Notes: a model not told the origin generated them from the letters alone. A stretch of DNA of 64,000 nt from Thauera humireducens (GCF_001051995.2 NZ_CP014646.1:3968001-4032000); one strand, 5' to 3'. Positions 1 through 9,155 are shown, counted from the stretch's first letter. Numbers and translations are program-made.

Positions 1-28
1 GTTATCGGCAGGCTTTCGGAGAGGATCT

Positions 29-502
29 ATGGTGAGTCTGAGAACGACCAGATTGCAGGCTACGGCGGGTGCGCTTGCCGCATTGCTCATCCTTGGTGGG
101 TGCGCGCAGGGACTGGGCGGCGGGGCCTATTCGCGTACCGAGGCGCGCCGTGCGATGACGGTGCAGTTCGGCACTGTCGAGTCGGTACGCGGCGTGCAGC
201 TGGAAGGGACCAAGACGCCGGTGGGTACCGTGGCCGGTGCGGCCGTGGGCGGCATTGCCGGCAGCACGATCGGTGGTGGGCGCGGCCAGGCGGTGGCGAC
301 GGTGATCGGCGCGGTGGCTGGCGGCTTGGCCGGCGCGGCGGTCGAGGAAGGGGTGACCCGTACGCAGGGCGTCGAGGTCACCGTGCGGCTGGATAACGGA
401 CAGTTCCTGGCCGTGGTGCAGGCTGACGAGGGCGAGGGTTTCCGGCCGGGTGAGCGTGTACGCGTGCTGCGCGATGCCGGCACGACGCGCGTGACGCGCT
501 GA
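29..502 (+). CDS. Glycine-zipper outer membrane lipoprotein (SlyB/Pcp-like)
   Basis: A 157-residue envelope lipoprotein. The N-terminus is a type II signal peptide with hydrophobic core and lipobox LILGGC, so the mature protein should be acylated on the Cys near residue 25. Residues about 65-105 are a glycine zipper rich in GxxxG spacings, of the kind that packs two short helices in a membrane. The C-terminal third (EVTVRLDNGQFLAVVQ) resembles the small beta domain of SlyB/Pcp-type lipoproteins. A GGAGAGGAT ribosome site lies just before the ATG. The family is thought to stabilise the outer membrane; the exact member is not certain. It points toward the convergent DUF3426 gene. Confidence 0.8.
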   Translation: MVSLRTTRLQATAGALAALLILGGCAQGLGGGAYSRTEARRAMTVQFGTVESVRGVQLEGTKTPVGTVAGAAVGGIAGSTIGGGRGQAVATVIGAVAGGLAGAAVEEGVTRTQGVEVTVRLDNGQFLAVVQADEGEGFRPGERVRVLRDAGTTRVTR

Positions 503-548
503 GTGCCGATACGACGGGCGTTAGGGGCGGAAGGCCACGGGTAGAAGG

Positions 549-1688
549 TCAGGGATAGAAGACGTAGACCCGGTAGCCCGTCGGCGCGAGATCGGGCGCT
601 TCGAACCGGATGCGGGCATTGACTGCCCGTCGTCCGGCGAAAGCCTCGCCTTGTTGTGCCGCAGGAATCCATTCATCGGGCGCGAGGGTTCGGCGGGCGA
701 TCGGCATGTCGCGAGCGTCGGTCAGCGTCAGCTCGAGATGAGGCCAGGCCTGCGCGTAATCCGCACGGTTGTTCACCGTTGCGTTCAGGACGTAATTGCC
801 CGGGCGACCGGGCTCCGACTGGAGGTCCGACGCGTCGAGCCCGATCGATTCCGCATTGCGGGGATAGGGGACGTTGCAGCCGAGCTGTGCGCAGGCTGAT
901 GTCAGGATCGGGCGCAGGCCCGGCAGTTCGCGTGCGATGTCGGTGCGATACAGGTAGGTGCCCTGCGCCAGCAACAGTCCGAATAGCAGGCCGAGGGCGA
1001 GCCCCTCTAGCGTGCGTATTGCCGCGCTGGCCGGCTTCGGCGGACGGCCGTAGCGTGCGTCGAGGCGTGCGATGTCGATGTGGGCCGGCTTGATGTCGAC
1101 CGGTGCGATCGGCTCGGCGACTGAAAAGGTGGGTTCGCGCTCCGCCGCGGCCTCGCGTGGGGCTGCCCGCGGCTCTTCAGTACGGAGTTCGCTCGACGGC
1201 GTTTCCTCGATGAACGGTTCGGGCGTAGCGGCTGATGCCGGTTCGGGGTGACCGGCCGGCTCGGTTGAGGCCGGCCGGCGGCCGCTGCGCAGCACGTCGG
1301 GCAACGCTGCTGCCGTGTGCTGCCCGGAGCTTTCAGGCTTGGTTTCACGCGCTTGCGGCGCGGAACGCTCGTCTGGCGGGGTCAGGCCGGGGAAGTCCGG
1401 GATCTCAAAATCCAGGTCGGTGAGGCTCGCCGCCTGAGTCGGCGAGTGTTCGGGCGCCGGGTGGGGAGGTTCGGCTGGTGGTCTTGGTGGCTCCGGCTTC
1501 TCGATCTCGGGGAAGGTGAGATGCGGCGCTCGTGGAGTCGCAAGGGCTTCGCGTGGCCGGATCTCGTGCTCGCGCGCGTTGAAAGGATGAAAGCAATGGC
1601 CGCAGCGGACCTCGCCCCGGCGTGCGTTGAGCTGTTCCGGACTGAGCCGGAACACCGTCTGGCAGGCTGGGCAGCGGGTCAGCATCAT
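549..1688 (-). CDS. Zinc-ribbon and DUF3426 domain membrane protein
   Basis: A protein of about 379 aa of unknown function. It opens with an MJ0042-type zinc ribbon: CPAC then CGHC, two CxxC knuckles within the first 30 residues. A long Pro/Glu/Ala-rich low-complexity linker follows, then one membrane helix (LALGLLFGLLLAQG) and a C-terminal DUF3426 domain ending in YVFYP. The architecture is common in beta- and gammaproteobacteria, with the ribbon in the cytoplasm and DUF3426 presumably periplasmic. The start at 1688 was chosen because it places the zinc ribbon at the N-terminus and gives an ATGA overlap with the end of prmA. The frame is open further upstream, but that part is the shadow of prmA. 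Confidence 0.8.
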   Translation of the reverse strand: MMLTRCPACQTVFRLSPEQLNARRGEVRCGHCFHPFNAREHEIRPREALATPRAPHLTFPEIEKPEPPRPPAEPPHPAPEHSPTQAASLTDLDFEIPDFPGLTPPDERSAPQARETKPESSGQHTAAALPDVLRSGRRPASTEPAGHPEPASAATPEPFIEETPSSELRTEEPRAAPREAAAEREPTFSVAEPIAPVDIKPAHIDIARLDARYGRPPKPASAAIRTLEGLALGLLFGLLLAQGTYLYRTDIARELPGLRPILTSACAQLGCNVPYPRNAESIGLDASDLQSEPGRPGNYVLNATVNNRADYAQAWPHLELTLTDARDMPIARRTLAPDEWIPAAQQGEAFAGRRAVNARIRFEAPDLAPTGYRVYVFYP

Positions 1689-2587
1689 GCGGCGGGGCGC
1701 TGCCCCTCGAGCCGGATCCAGCCTTCGTGGGCGGCGCCGACCCGCAGCGCGATGAAGGGCGCCCAGGCTTCGATGACCTGCTCGGCCTGGGTCTCGAGCA
1801 CGCCCGACAGCGCCACCTTGCCCCCCGGCGCAACGCGCGCGGCAATGGCGGGCGCCAGTACGCACAAGGGGTTGGTCAGGATGTTGGCGACCACGATGTC
1901 GAAGGTGTCGCCGACCGGCGTACCCGAGTGCTGCAGACGGATCGTCGCGGCGTTGCGTTCGGCGTTGTCGCGTGCGGCCTCGACCGCCTTCTCGTCGATA
2001 TCGACGCCGAGTACGTCGCCCGCGCCCAGCTTGGCTGCCGCGATGGCGAGGATGCCCGAGCCGCAGCCATAGTCGAGCACGCTGCAGCCGGGGGTGATGC
2101 TGTCACACAGCCATTCGAGGCACAGCCGGGTGGTCGGGTGCGAGCCGGTGCCGAAGGCCATGCCCGGATCGAGCTCGATGTTGATTGCCGCCGGATCGGG
2201 TGCCTCGTGCCACGAGGGCACGATCCACAAGCGGTCGGTGATGCGGATCGGGTCGAACTGACTCTGGGTGAGCTGCACCCAGTTCTGCTCGGCGACCTGT
2301 TCGGTGGTGTAGGGCGGCAGGGCGTCGAAGCCGGCGGCCTGCGATGCCTCGGTGAGCAGGGCGACGAGGGCGGCATCGTCGGTGTTGCCGTCCACCAGCG
2401 CGATGACGCGGCTGTGATCCCACAGCGCGGTCGGCAGGTGGCCCGGTTCGCCGAACTGGGGCGTTTCCGCCTCGGTGCCGGCGTCAGCGTCCTCGATGGA
2501 CACCGACAAGGCACCGGCCTCCATCAGGGCGTCGGACAGCGCCTCCGCCTTGGTCGCGTCTGCCTGCAGGGTGACCGAGATCCACAT
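1685..2587 (-). CDS. prmA: Ribosomal protein L11 methyltransferase
   Basis: 300 aa, the usual PrmA length. PrmA transfers methyl groups from S-adenosylmethionine to Lys residues and the N-terminus of ribosomal protein L11. The N-terminal ferredoxin-like substrate domain (MWISVTLQAD...) precedes a Rossmann methyltransferase domain with the SAM motif DYGCGSGILAIAA and the catalytic-loop motif VVANILTNPL. It lies 6 nt after accC and overlaps the DUF3426 gene by 4 nt, so accB-accC-prmA-DUF3426 reads as one leftward operon, an arrangement frequent in betaproteobacteria. Confidence 0.95.
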   Translation of the reverse strand: MWISVTLQADATKAEALSDALMEAGALSVSIEDADAGTEAETPQFGEPGHLPTALWDHSRVIALVDGNTDDAALVALLTEASQAAGFDALPPYTTEQVAEQNWVQLTQSQFDPIRITDRLWIVPSWHEAPDPAAINIELDPGMAFGTGSHPTTRLCLEWLCDSITPGCSVLDYGCGSGILAIAAAKLGAGDVLGVDIDEKAVEAARDNAERNAATIRLQHSGTPVGDTFDIVVANILTNPLCVLAPAIAARVAPGGKVALSGVLETQAEQVIEAWAPFIALRVGAAHEGWIRLEGQRPAA

Positions 2588-2593
2588 CGGCGC

Positions 2594-3952
2594 TCAGTCC
2601 TTCACTTCGTTGCGGTCGGCCAGCTTGTGCTCCAGGTAGTGGATGCTGGTGCCGCCTTCGATGAAGCGCGGGTCGAGCATCAGCGTCTGGTGCAGCGGGA
2701 CGTTGGTCTTGATGCCTTCGACCATCATCTCCGACAGCGCGATGCGCATGCGGCGGATGGCCTGGTCGCGGGTGTCGCCGTAAGTGATGAGCTTGCCGAT
2801 CATCGAGTCGTAATGCGGTGGTACCGTGTAGCCGTTGTAGACGTGCGAATCGACCCGCACCCCGGGGCCGCCGGGCGTGTGCCAGTTGCTGATGCGACCG
2901 GGCGAGGGCGTGAACTTGAACGGGTCCTCGGCATTGATGCGGCATTCGATCGCATGGCCGCGGAACTCGATGTCGCGCTGGCGGAACCACAGCTTCTCGC
3001 CGGCTGCGACGCGAATCTGCGCCTGCACGAGGTCGACGCCGGTGATGAATTCCGTCACCGGATGCTCGACCTGCAGTCGGGTGTTCATCTCGATGAAGTA
3101 GAACTCGTCGTTCTCGAACAGGAACTCGAAGGTCCCTGCGCCGCGGTAGCCGATCTTGCGGCAGGCTTCGGCGCAGCGTTCGCCGACCTTGGCGATCAGC
3201 TTGCGGTCGATGCCGGGGGCCGGCGCTTCCTCGATGACCTTCTGGTGGCGGCGCTGCATGGAGCAGTCGCGCTCGCCCAGATAGACGGCGTTGCCGTGCT
3301 GGTCGGCCAGCACCTGGATCTCGACGTGGCGCGGGTTTTCGAGGAACTTCTCCATGTACACCACCGGATTGCCGAAAGCGGCCTGCGCTTCGGCGCGGGT
3401 GGTGGTGACGGCGTTCAGCAGCGCGGCCTCGGTGTGCACGACGCGCATGCCGCGTCCGCCGCCGCCGCCCGCCGCCTTGATGATCACCGGGTAACCGACG
3501 GCGCGGGCGATCTTGACGATCTCCTTCGGGTCCTCGGGCAGCGCGCCGTCCGAGCCCGGTACGCAAGGCACGCCGGCGGCCTTCATCGCGTCCTTGGCCG
3601 ACACCTTGTCGCCCATCAGGCGGATCGTGTCGGGACGCGGGCCGATGAAGACGAAGCCTGATTGCTCGACGCGCTCGGCGAAGTCGGCGTTCTCGGACAG
3701 GAAGCCATAGCCGGGGTGGATCGCTTCGGCGTCGGTCACTTCCGCAGCCGAGATGATGGCCGGCACATTCAGGTAACTGAGCGTGGAGGAGGCGGGGCCG
3801 ATGCATACGGACTCGTCGGCCAGGCGCACGTATTTGGCCTCGGTATCGGCCTCCGAGTGCACCGCGACGGTCTTGATGCCCAGCTCGCGGCACGCGCGCA
3901 GGATGCGGAGTGCGATCTCTCCGCGGTTGGCGATGAGAATCTTCTCGAACAT
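2594..3952 (-). CDS. accC: Acetyl-CoA carboxylase, biotin carboxylase subunit
   Basis: 452 aa, full length. AccC carboxylates the biotin of AccB using ATP and bicarbonate, the first half-reaction of acetyl-CoA carboxylase in fatty acid synthesis. The N-terminal domain begins [15 protein letters not shown]. The ATP-grasp glycine loop [10 protein letters not shown] and the active-site stretch [14 protein letters not shown], which includes the catalytic Glu/Asn/Arg set, are intact. The C-terminal domain ends near [13 protein letters not shown]. The gene follows accB after 7 nt in the same operon. Confidence 0.97.
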   Translation of the reverse strand: MFEKILIANRGEIALRILRACRELGIKTVAVHSEADTEAKYVRLADESVCIGPASSTLSYLNVPAIISAAEVTDAEAIHPGYGFLSENADFAERVEQSGFVFIGPRPDTIRLMGDKVSAKDAMKAAGVPCVPGSDGALPEDPKEIVKIARAVGYPVIIKAAGGGGGRGMRVVHTEAALLNAVTTTRAEAQAAFGNPVVYMEKFLENPRHVEIQVLADQHGNAVYLGERDCSMQRRHQKVIEEAPAPGIDRKLIAKVGERCAEACRKIGYRGAGTFEFLFENDEFYFIEMNTRLQVEHPVTEFITGVDLVQAQIRVAAGEKLWFRQRDIEFRGHAIECRINAEDPFKFTPSPGRISNWHTPGGPGVRVDSHVYNGYTVPPHYDSMIGKLITYGDTRDQAIRRMRIALSEMMVEGIKTNVPLHQTLMLDPRFIEGGTSIHYLEHKLADRNEVKD

Positions 3953-3959
3953 GGCGCGA

Positions 3960-4415
3960 TCAGCCGATGACGAAGAGCGGCTGGCCGTACTCGACCGGCT
4001 GGCCGTTCTCGACCAGGATCGCCTTCACGACGCCTGAGAACTCGGACTCGATCTCGTTCATCAGCTTCATCGCTTCGATGATGCACAGGCGGTCGCCCAC
4101 CGACACGCTCTGGCCGACGTCAGCCATCGGCTTGGCGCCCGGCGCCGAGGCGCGGTAGAAGGTGCCGACCATCGGCGACTTGACGATATTGCCTTCGGGC
4201 AAGGCTGCCGCTGCAGGTTCGGTTGCGGCGGCGGCTGCGGGCATCGTTGCGGCAGGCGCGGCAGCCGGAACGTGGGCGACGTAGGTTGCCGGCGCGGCTG
4301 CGCCGCCGAAATGCTTGGCGATGCGGACCTTTTCCTCGCCCTCGGTGACTTCCAGTTCGGAGATGCCCGATTCCTGGACGAGGTCGATGAGTTTCTTCAG
4401 CTTGCGCAGATCCAT
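3960..4415 (-). CDS. accB: Biotin carboxyl carrier protein of acetyl-CoA carboxylase
   Basis: 151 aa. AccB carries the covalently bound biotin that shuttles carboxyl groups from AccC to the AccAD carboxyltransferase. The N-terminal helix starts [14 protein letters not shown], an Ala/Pro-rich flexible linker covers residues 40-72, and the biotinyl domain holds EAMKLMNE with the biotinylated Lys at residue 117. The start at 4415 matches the family N-terminus; an open frame continues upstream but shows no homology. First gene of the accB-accC-prmA-DUF3426 operon. Confidence 0.96.
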   Translation of the reverse strand: MDLRKLKKLIDLVQESGISELEVTEGEEKVRIAKHFGGAAAPATYVAHVPAAAPAATMPAAAAATEPAAAALPEGNIVKSPMVGTFYRASAPGAKPMADVGQSVSVGDRLCIIEAMKLMNEIESEFSGVVKAILVENGQPVEYGQPLFVIG

Positions 4416-4763
4416 GCTAGTTCTCCGTGCCGAACGGCCTTGCCTGTCGGGGCGGCCTACGGCAGTTGTGGATTGATTGTCTGGGTGCCGCGAATGGGCG
4501 TTGGGGCGGCGCGATATCGTGCGCGGCGGGTCCTGGAAACGACCGCTCCGGCGGCCGGAGGCAACGAAAAGCCCACGGGAAATCCCCCGTTGTGGCTTAC
4601 TGCCAGGCTCGGTCGATGGCCAAAAACGCTGACGCAAGAAGGCGAAATGCGGCTTCCGCCTCGTCTCGATTCAGTCTTTTGGCAGCGTGATGTACGCTTC
4701 ATGGCAGCAAGTTTGCCGCAAATCCCGACAACTTGTCCACTTGCGGCTTTTGCGGAGAGAGCC
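4416..4763. other. Intergenic region between accB and the thioredoxin gene
   Basis: No convincing gene. It should hold the leftward accB promoter and the terminator of the upstream thioredoxin unit (hairpin 4569-4598). A second inverted repeat, GCCGCAA (4715-4721) with TTGCGGC (4741-4747), lies just past the thioredoxin stop codon. I could not identify clear -35/-10 elements for accB. No aroQ gene is present here, although aroQ often precedes accB in other proteobacteria. Confidence 0.5.
4569..4598 (-). terminator. Probable terminator of the TlpA/5327-5938 transcription unit
   Basis: Read on the minus strand, an imperfect stem pairs AAGCC...ACGGG with CCCGT.GGCTT and runs into TTTT. It lies 166 nt past the thioredoxin stop codon and 154 nt before the accB start, so it would separate the two leftward units. 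Confidence 0.5.
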
Positions 4764-5315
4764 TCAGTGTGCGAGCAGTGCGCGGATTTTGCCCTCGAGT
4801 TCGTCCCGGTTCAAGGTGCCCAGCTTGACATGGCGAGCTTTGCCTTCACGATCAATGATGACCGTGAAGGGCAGGGCGCGGGCGTCGTTGCCGAAGCCGG
4901 CGGCCAGCGCAAGGGCTTCCGGGCCGGCGATGAGCAAGGGGTAGGGGACCTTGAACTCGTCGTTGAAGGCCTGCACTTTCTCCAGACTGTCGATGCTGAT
5001 GCCGACGAACTGCACCGGCTGGTCCGCAAGCGCCTGGCTGGCTGCGGCGAAGTCGGGAATCTCCTTGCGGCACGGTGGGCACCAGGTGGCCCAGAAGTTG
5101 GCGACGATGACCTTGCCTCGCCACTGTTCGATCGCCTGTGCCTGGCCGTGGGTGTCGGGCAGGCTCAGGGCGAGCAGGGCATTGACCGTCTCGGCGGAGA
5201 TGTCGCGGCGCGTCGTGACAGGCTCGGGCTGGCTGGCGCGATTGGCGAAATAGCCGCCGACACCTGCGAGCAGGGCGACGATGAGGATGAGTGCGGTTTG
5301 CAGGCTGCGGCTCAT
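4764..5315 (-). CDS. TlpA-like periplasmic thiol-disulfide oxidoreductase
   Basis: 183 aa. A thioredoxin-fold protein anchored or exported by an N-terminal hydrophobic segment (TALILIVALLAGVGGYF). The active site is WATWCPPC, with the redox cysteines at about residues 79 and 82, followed by the AhpC/TSA-type fold and the cis-Pro region LPFTVIIDREG. Such proteins reduce periplasmic thiols, often in cytochrome c maturation or general envelope redox control; the partner cannot be read from the sequence. The start at 5315 gives the signal-anchor N-terminus directly. The gene is 11 nt downstream of the unknown gene at 5327-5938, probably in one operon. Confidence 0.9.
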   Translation of the reverse strand: MSRSLQTALILIVALLAGVGGYFANRASQPEPVTTRRDISAETVNALLALSLPDTHGQAQAIEQWRGKVIVANFWATWCPPCRKEIPDFAAASQALADQPVQFVGISIDSLEKVQAFNDEFKVPYPLLIAGPEALALAAGFGNDARALPFTVIIDREGKARHVKLGTLNRDELEGKIRALLAH

Positions 5316-5326
5316 TGGGGTGTCCT

Positions 5327-5938
5327 TCAGTCGCCGGAGGGGGCGGCTTGCTCGTCCAGGCTCGAGCTGGCGAGCAGGGCTTCGACCTGCGCCAGGCGCG
5401 CACGCTCCTGGCGACGGCCGCTGCGCTCGGCGCCCGCCGGATAGATCGACAGCCGAACCGGCACATCGTCCCAGTCGAAAGTCAGGATGGCCTCGGGCGT
5501 GTTGGGGGCCGGTCGCCGGGGTTCGCGATGTTCGTAGTGGAAATCCTGGTTGAGGAAGAAGATCTCCACCTCCTTGGCACTCTCGGGAAAGAGCTCGATT
5601 TCCAGTTCCGAATAGCGGCCCGCCGTGCCGTCGAGTGCGCCGCCCGTCAGATAGGGGCGGAAATCGGCCAGCAGGCGCATGACTTCGACCGCGGCGCTGC
5701 GCATCTCGTACAGGCGCTCGGGTTGCTCCTCGTCCTGATACAGGGCCTGCCAGGCGCGCAGCTCGGCCTCGATCTCGGCGTTGTTCGGCAGGGCGTCGGA
5801 GTCGGTTGCGCCCAGTTGCTTGGCCGCCTTGCGTTTTGCGAAGCCGAAGTCGCTGATGCCGTCTTCGGCCATCATGCGGGCAGCCAGGGCGGCGATCTCG
5901 CGCCGCAGGGTGCCGCTGTGGGGGGCGTGTGAGTGCAT
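5327..5938 (-). CDS. Conserved protein of unknown function next to mpl
   Basis: 203 aa, no signal peptide and no membrane helix. The N-terminal part (AALAARMMAEDGISD followed by FAKRKAAKQLG) and the middle part (FPESAKEVEIFFLN) match a widespread proteobacterial family that I remember as hypothetical and sometimes mislabelled as a Mur ligase or nucleotidyltransferase. I see no catalytic motif that would confirm either label. It is transcribed divergently from mpl across an 80-bp gap with a palindromic TAGAAT/ATTCTA element, and is followed by the thioredoxin gene. Confidence 0.75.
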   Translation of the reverse strand: MHSHAPHSGTLRREIAALAARMMAEDGISDFGFAKRKAAKQLGATDSDALPNNAEIEAELRAWQALYQDEEQPERLYEMRSAAVEVMRLLADFRPYLTGGALDGTAGRYSELEIELFPESAKEVEIFFLNQDFHYEHREPRRPAPNTPEAILTFDWDDVPVRLSIYPAGAERSGRRQERARLAQVEALLASSSLDEQAAPSGD

Positions 5939-5951
5939 GATGGGGGTCGGG

Positions 5952-5971
5952 TAGAATGCCGGCCAATTCTA
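5952..5971. promoter_or_regulatory. Palindromic double -10 element between the 5327-5938 gene and mpl
   Basis: TAGAAT (5952-5957) and its exact reverse complement ATTCTA (5966-5971) flank a GCCGGC core, so each strand carries a TAGAAT -10 hexamer pointing at its own gene. On the minus strand, initiation would leave a leader of roughly 20 nt. No good -35 hexamer is visible on either side, so promoter function is tentative. Confidence 0.4.
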
Positions 5972-6018
5972 CACGGCCCGGTTTCATCCGGATGACGGCC
6001 TCTCGGAGCTTCTCCCCC

Positions 6019-7371
6019 ATGCACATCCACATCCTCGGCATCTGCGGCACCTTCATGGGCGGCGTGGCGCTGCTTGCGCGCGCGGCGGGCCATACCGTCA
6101 CGGGTTGCGATGCCAACGTCTATCCGCCGATGAGCACCCAGCTCGAGGAGCAGGGCATTCGGCTGATCGAGGGCTACGATCCCTCGCAACTCGACCTTGC
6201 GCCCGACATGTTCGTCGTCGGCAATGCCGTGTCGCGTGGCAACCCCTTGCTCGAGGCGATCCTCGATCGCGGCCTGCCTTATGTTTCGGGACCGCAGTGG
6301 CTGGCCGAGCACGTGCTGGCCGGGCGCTGGGTGCTGGCGGTGGCGGGCACGCACGGCAAGACCACGACGACCTCGCTGCTGGCGTGGATGCTGGAGGATG
6401 CCGGGCTGAATCCGGGCTTCCTGGTTGGCGGTGTGCCGCAGAACTTCGGCGTGTCGGCGCGCCTGACCGAGTCGCCCTTCTTCGTCATCGAGGCCGACGA
6501 GTACGACACCGCCTTCTGCGACAAGCGCTCGAAGTTCGTCCATTACCGTCCGCGCACGGCAATCCTCAACAACCTCGAGTTCGATCATGCCGACATCTTT
6601 GCCGACCTGGGCGCCATCGAGACCCAGTTCCATCATCTCGTGCGGACGATTCCCGCAATGGGGCGGGTGATCGCCAACGCACGCGAGGAAAGCCTGAAGC
6701 GCGTGATCGAGCGTGGCTGCTGGTCGGAGCTGGAGTGGTTCAACGAGCCGGCGCAATGGACGGTGGCGACAGGTGCGTCCGAGGCCGAGGCCGTGTTCTG
6801 CCTGGGTGGCGTGGAGCAGGGGCGGGCGATCATGCCGCTGGCGGGCAGCCACAACCGCGAGAACGCCCTGGCGGCAATCGCGGCGGCGCGCCATGCGGGG
6901 GTGACGCCGGCGCAGGCCATCGCCAGCCTCGCGCGCTTCAAGGGCATCAAGCGCAGGCTGGAGCTGCGCGGCGTCGAGAACGGGGTGCGGGTCTATGACG
7001 ATTTCGCTCATCATCCGACGGCGATCGCGCTGACGGTCGGGGGCTTGCGCCGGCGCGAGCCCCAGGGGCGCATCCTGGCCGTGCTCGAACCGCGCTCGAA
7101 CACGATGAAGCTCGGTGTGATGAAGGCGCAACTACCCGGCAGTCTGGCGGAAGCCGACCGGGTGTATTGCTACGCGAACAATCTGGGCTGGGATGCGGCC
7201 GAGGCACTGTCGCCGCTCGGCGAGCGCGCCCGCACCTATGAGGCGCTGGAGCGGCTGGTGGCTGACGTGGCCGCTGTGGCGCAGCCGGGCGATCATGTGC
7301 TGGTGATGAGCAATGGCGGTTTCGGCGGCGTGCATCAGAAGCTGCTCGATGCGCTTGCCGCCGCCGGCTGA
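6019..7371 (+). CDS. mpl: UDP-MurNAc:L-Ala-gamma-D-Glu-meso-DAP ligase
   Basis: 450 aa. Mpl re-attaches the tripeptide recovered from old peptidoglycan to UDP-MurNAc, short-cutting MurC-MurE in wall recycling. The Rossmann start HIHILGICGTFMGG, the ATP loop [11 protein letters not shown] and the motif EADEYDTAF are typical of Mpl; the last distinguishes it from MurC (EADESDAS in this window). The start was moved to the ATG at 6019 because this gives the family N-terminus; an in-frame ATG at 5956 would add 21 unrelated residues across the promoter region. Confidence 0.95.
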   Translation: MHIHILGICGTFMGGVALLARAAGHTVTGCDANVYPPMSTQLEEQGIRLIEGYDPSQLDLAPDMFVVGNAVSRGNPLLEAILDRGLPYVSGPQWLAEHVLAGRWVLAVAGTHGKTTTTSLLAWMLEDAGLNPGFLVGGVPQNFGVSARLTESPFFVIEADEYDTAFCDKRSKFVHYRPRTAILNNLEFDHADIFADLGAIETQFHHLVRTIPAMGRVIANAREESLKRVIERGCWSELEWFNEPAQWTVATGASEAEAVFCLGGVEQGRAIMPLAGSHNRENALAAIAAARHAGVTPAQAIASLARFKGIKRRLELRGVENGVRVYDDFAHHPTAIALTVGGLRRREPQGRILAVLEPRSNTMKLGVMKAQLPGSLAEADRVYCYANNLGWDAAEALSPLGERARTYEALERLVADVAAVAQPGDHVLVMSNGGFGGVHQKLLDALAAAG

Positions 7372-7377
7372 CGCCCC

Positions 7378-8043
7378 TTACTTGCGCGCGCCGGTCGGGT
7401 TGTCGAGGCGGCGCGCCTCTTCGTCGCTGATGTATTCGAACACGCGCACCACCTTGCGCACGGCCTTGCTGGTGCGTGCGACCTCGGCGGCGGCGTCCGC
7501 TTCGGCGCGAGTGACGATGCCGAGCAGGAAGACGACGTTGGCTTCGGTCACGACCTTGACGTTGTGGGGCGAGAACCGCTGAGCGTCCACGAAGCGGGCC
7601 TTGACGTTCGAGGTGATCAGCGCGTCGTTGCCGCGTGCGGTCAGCGACGAGTTGGGGCCGACCACGACTTCGTTGATGACGCCGCGCACGTGCTCGACCC
7701 CGGCAACGATGCGTTCGAGCTCGCTGCGAACGGTTTCGTTCGGCGCCTCGCCGGTCAGCAGGACGTTGCGGTTGTAGGACGTGACGTTGATGTGGGCGCT
7801 GTCGCCGAAACGTTCGCGGATGCGGCTGGCGACCTTCCATTCGATCCCTTCATCTTCGACATAGGCCCCGCTCGTGCGCCGGTCGGAGATCATGGCGGCG
7901 CTGGCGCCGACGCCGGTGGCGACGACAGGAAAGCAGCCTTGCAGCAGGGGCAGGCTGCCTGCGGCGAGCAGGCCGAGGACGAGGCGGCGCCGGCCCTCAA
8001 GGGGCTGTGCGGAACGGCTGGCGGTGTGAGGGGCGTTGGGCAT
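7378..8043 (-). CDS. dolP: BON-domain outer membrane lipoprotein (DolP/YraP-like)
   Basis: 221 aa. The lipobox LLQGC follows a twin-Arg-rich N-terminus (GRRRLVLGLLAAGSLP). Two BON domains follow (about residues 65-130 and 145-215), the second with VVFLLGIVTRAEAD. DolP-type lipoproteins bind anionic phospholipid and protect outer membrane integrity at division sites. The gene overlaps the diaA stop by 1 nt (TGATG), keeping the diaA-dolP order known from enterobacteria. The frame is open upstream to 8148, but the ATG at 8043 fits the diaA junction and the signal sequence. Confidence 0.88.
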   Translation of the reverse strand: MPNAPHTASRSAQPLEGRRRLVLGLLAAGSLPLLQGCFPVVATGVGASAAMISDRRTSGAYVEDEGIEWKVASRIRERFGDSAHINVTSYNRNVLLTGEAPNETVRSELERIVAGVEHVRGVINEVVVGPNSSLTARGNDALITSNVKARFVDAQRFSPHNVKVVTEANVVFLLGIVTRAEADAAAEVARTSKAVRKVVRVFEYISDEEARRLDNPTGARK

Positions 8044-8636
8044 CAGTCTTCCACTCCGAGTAGTAAACAGTCGATACCGTCGCACAGGCAGTGCAGGATG
8101 AGCAAATGCAGTTCCTGAATGCGGGCCGTGCGATCGGCGGGGGCGCACAGATGGATGTCTTCGGGGCCGAGAAGTTCGGCCACCGTGCCGCCTTCGATGC
8201 CGGTCAGCGCGATGATGCGCATGTCGCGTTCCTGCGCGGCCTGGATCGCATCGACGATGCGCGAGGAGTCGCCGCGGGTCGACAAGGTGAGGAGAACGTC
8301 GCCGGGCTGGCCGAGTGCAAGGATCTGGCGCGAGAAAAGCGCTGCCGGACTGGGGTCGCCGGCGATCGGGGCCAGCGTGGAGGCGTCGGCGCTCAGGGCG
8401 AAGGCAGCCAGCGAGGGGCGTTCGAGCTCGAAGCCATTGACCAGCTGCGCGGCGAAACGGCGGGCGTCGCCGGACGAGCCGCTGCCGCCGCAGACGAGGA
8501 TCTTGCCATTGTCGAGCAGGCTCGACGTCATGACCTCGACGGCGCCGGCGATCGGGGCGGCGAGCATCTCGAGGGCGTCGTGCGTCGTGCGCGTGTTGTC
8601 CTGGAACTGTCGGGAAATGCGCTCGATGAGATCCAT
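8043..8636 (-). CDS. diaA: SIS-domain protein, DnaA initiator-associating factor DiaA
   Basis: 197 aa, a single SIS (sugar isomerase) domain: MDLIERISRQFQDNTRT, then the phosphosugar-loop-like GKILVCGGSGSSGDARRFA. In E. coli DiaA binds DnaA as a tetramer and promotes timely replication initiation; GmhA (sedoheptulose-7-phosphate isomerase) is the close relative. The neighbours yraN, rsmI and dolP support DiaA. The start at 8636 is the family start; upstream in-frame codons run into yraN. Confidence 0.88.
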   Translation of the reverse strand: MDLIERISRQFQDNTRTTHDALEMLAAPIAGAVEVMTSSLLDNGKILVCGGSGSSGDARRFAAQLVNGFELERPSLAAFALSADASTLAPIAGDPSPAALFSRQILALGQPGDVLLTLSTRGDSSRIVDAIQAAQERDMRIIALTGIEGGTVAELLGPEDIHLCAPADRTARIQELHLLILHCLCDGIDCLLLGVED

Positions 8637-8680
8637 TTTGCGTTCGTCATTCGATGGACGCAAAAGTCTAGCATGTAGCC

Positions 8681-9112
8681 TTATCCGGCATCGAAGGCGG
8701 CACGTAACCAGATGATGTGCGCTTCGTCCGGCTTGTCGAGCAGTACGGCGTCGAAGCGGCACGCGGCGCCCTGGAAGCGGCGCCCCTGGCCGGTGAGCCA
8801 CCACTGGGCGGCGAGCAGCACACGCCGGCGCTTGGCTTCGGTGATGCTGGCGGCGGCACCGCCGAAGCGGGCATTGGTGCGCAGGCGGACTTCGACGAAT
8901 ACGACGCAGTTGCGGTCCAGGCAGATCAGGTCGACCTCGCCGCCGCGGCAGCGCACGTTGCGGGCGATGAGGCGCAAGCCGTTGGCGGCGAGGTGGCGGG
9001 CGGCCAGGTCTTCGGCAAGTTGCCCCTGCGCTTGCGCGCGGGTCGGCCGGGCGTCGACAATGTCGCCGTCCGGACTCCGGGCTGCGCCGGTGGCGCGTTG
9101 TCGTGCTGCCAT
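8681..9112 (-). CDS. yraN: UPF0102 / YraN family nuclease-fold protein
   Basis: 143 aa from the ATG at 9112. The core [10 protein letters not shown]...VFVEVRLR is the UPF0102 signature, a restriction-endonuclease-like fold resembling Holliday-junction resolvases; the cellular role is unknown. In-frame ATGs exist upstream (9157, 9247), but the one at 9157 would share bases with the rsmI start codon on the other strand. The start at 9112 leaves 43 bp for two divergent promoters. Confidence 0.85.
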   Translation of the reverse strand: MAARQRATGAARSPDGDIVDARPTRAQAQGQLAEDLAARHLAANGLRLIARNVRCRGGEVDLICLDRNCVVFVEVRLRTNARFGGAAASITEAKRRRVLLAAQWWLTGQGRRFQGAACRFDAVLLDKPDEAHIIWLRAAFDAG

Positions 9113-9155
9113 TCCTGTTTTCCTCCTTGCGCCGCCTGGCGTGCCTTCCGACGAC

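Noticed and set aside
1727..3661. A 644-codon plus-strand frame across prmA and accC.
   Set aside because: Shadow of two certain genes; no start site, no domain, His/Asp/Val-rich composition typical of antisense reading.
5956..6018. Upstream ATG as the true mpl start.
   Set aside because: It would add 21 residues with no similarity to Mpl and lies within the divergent promoter element.
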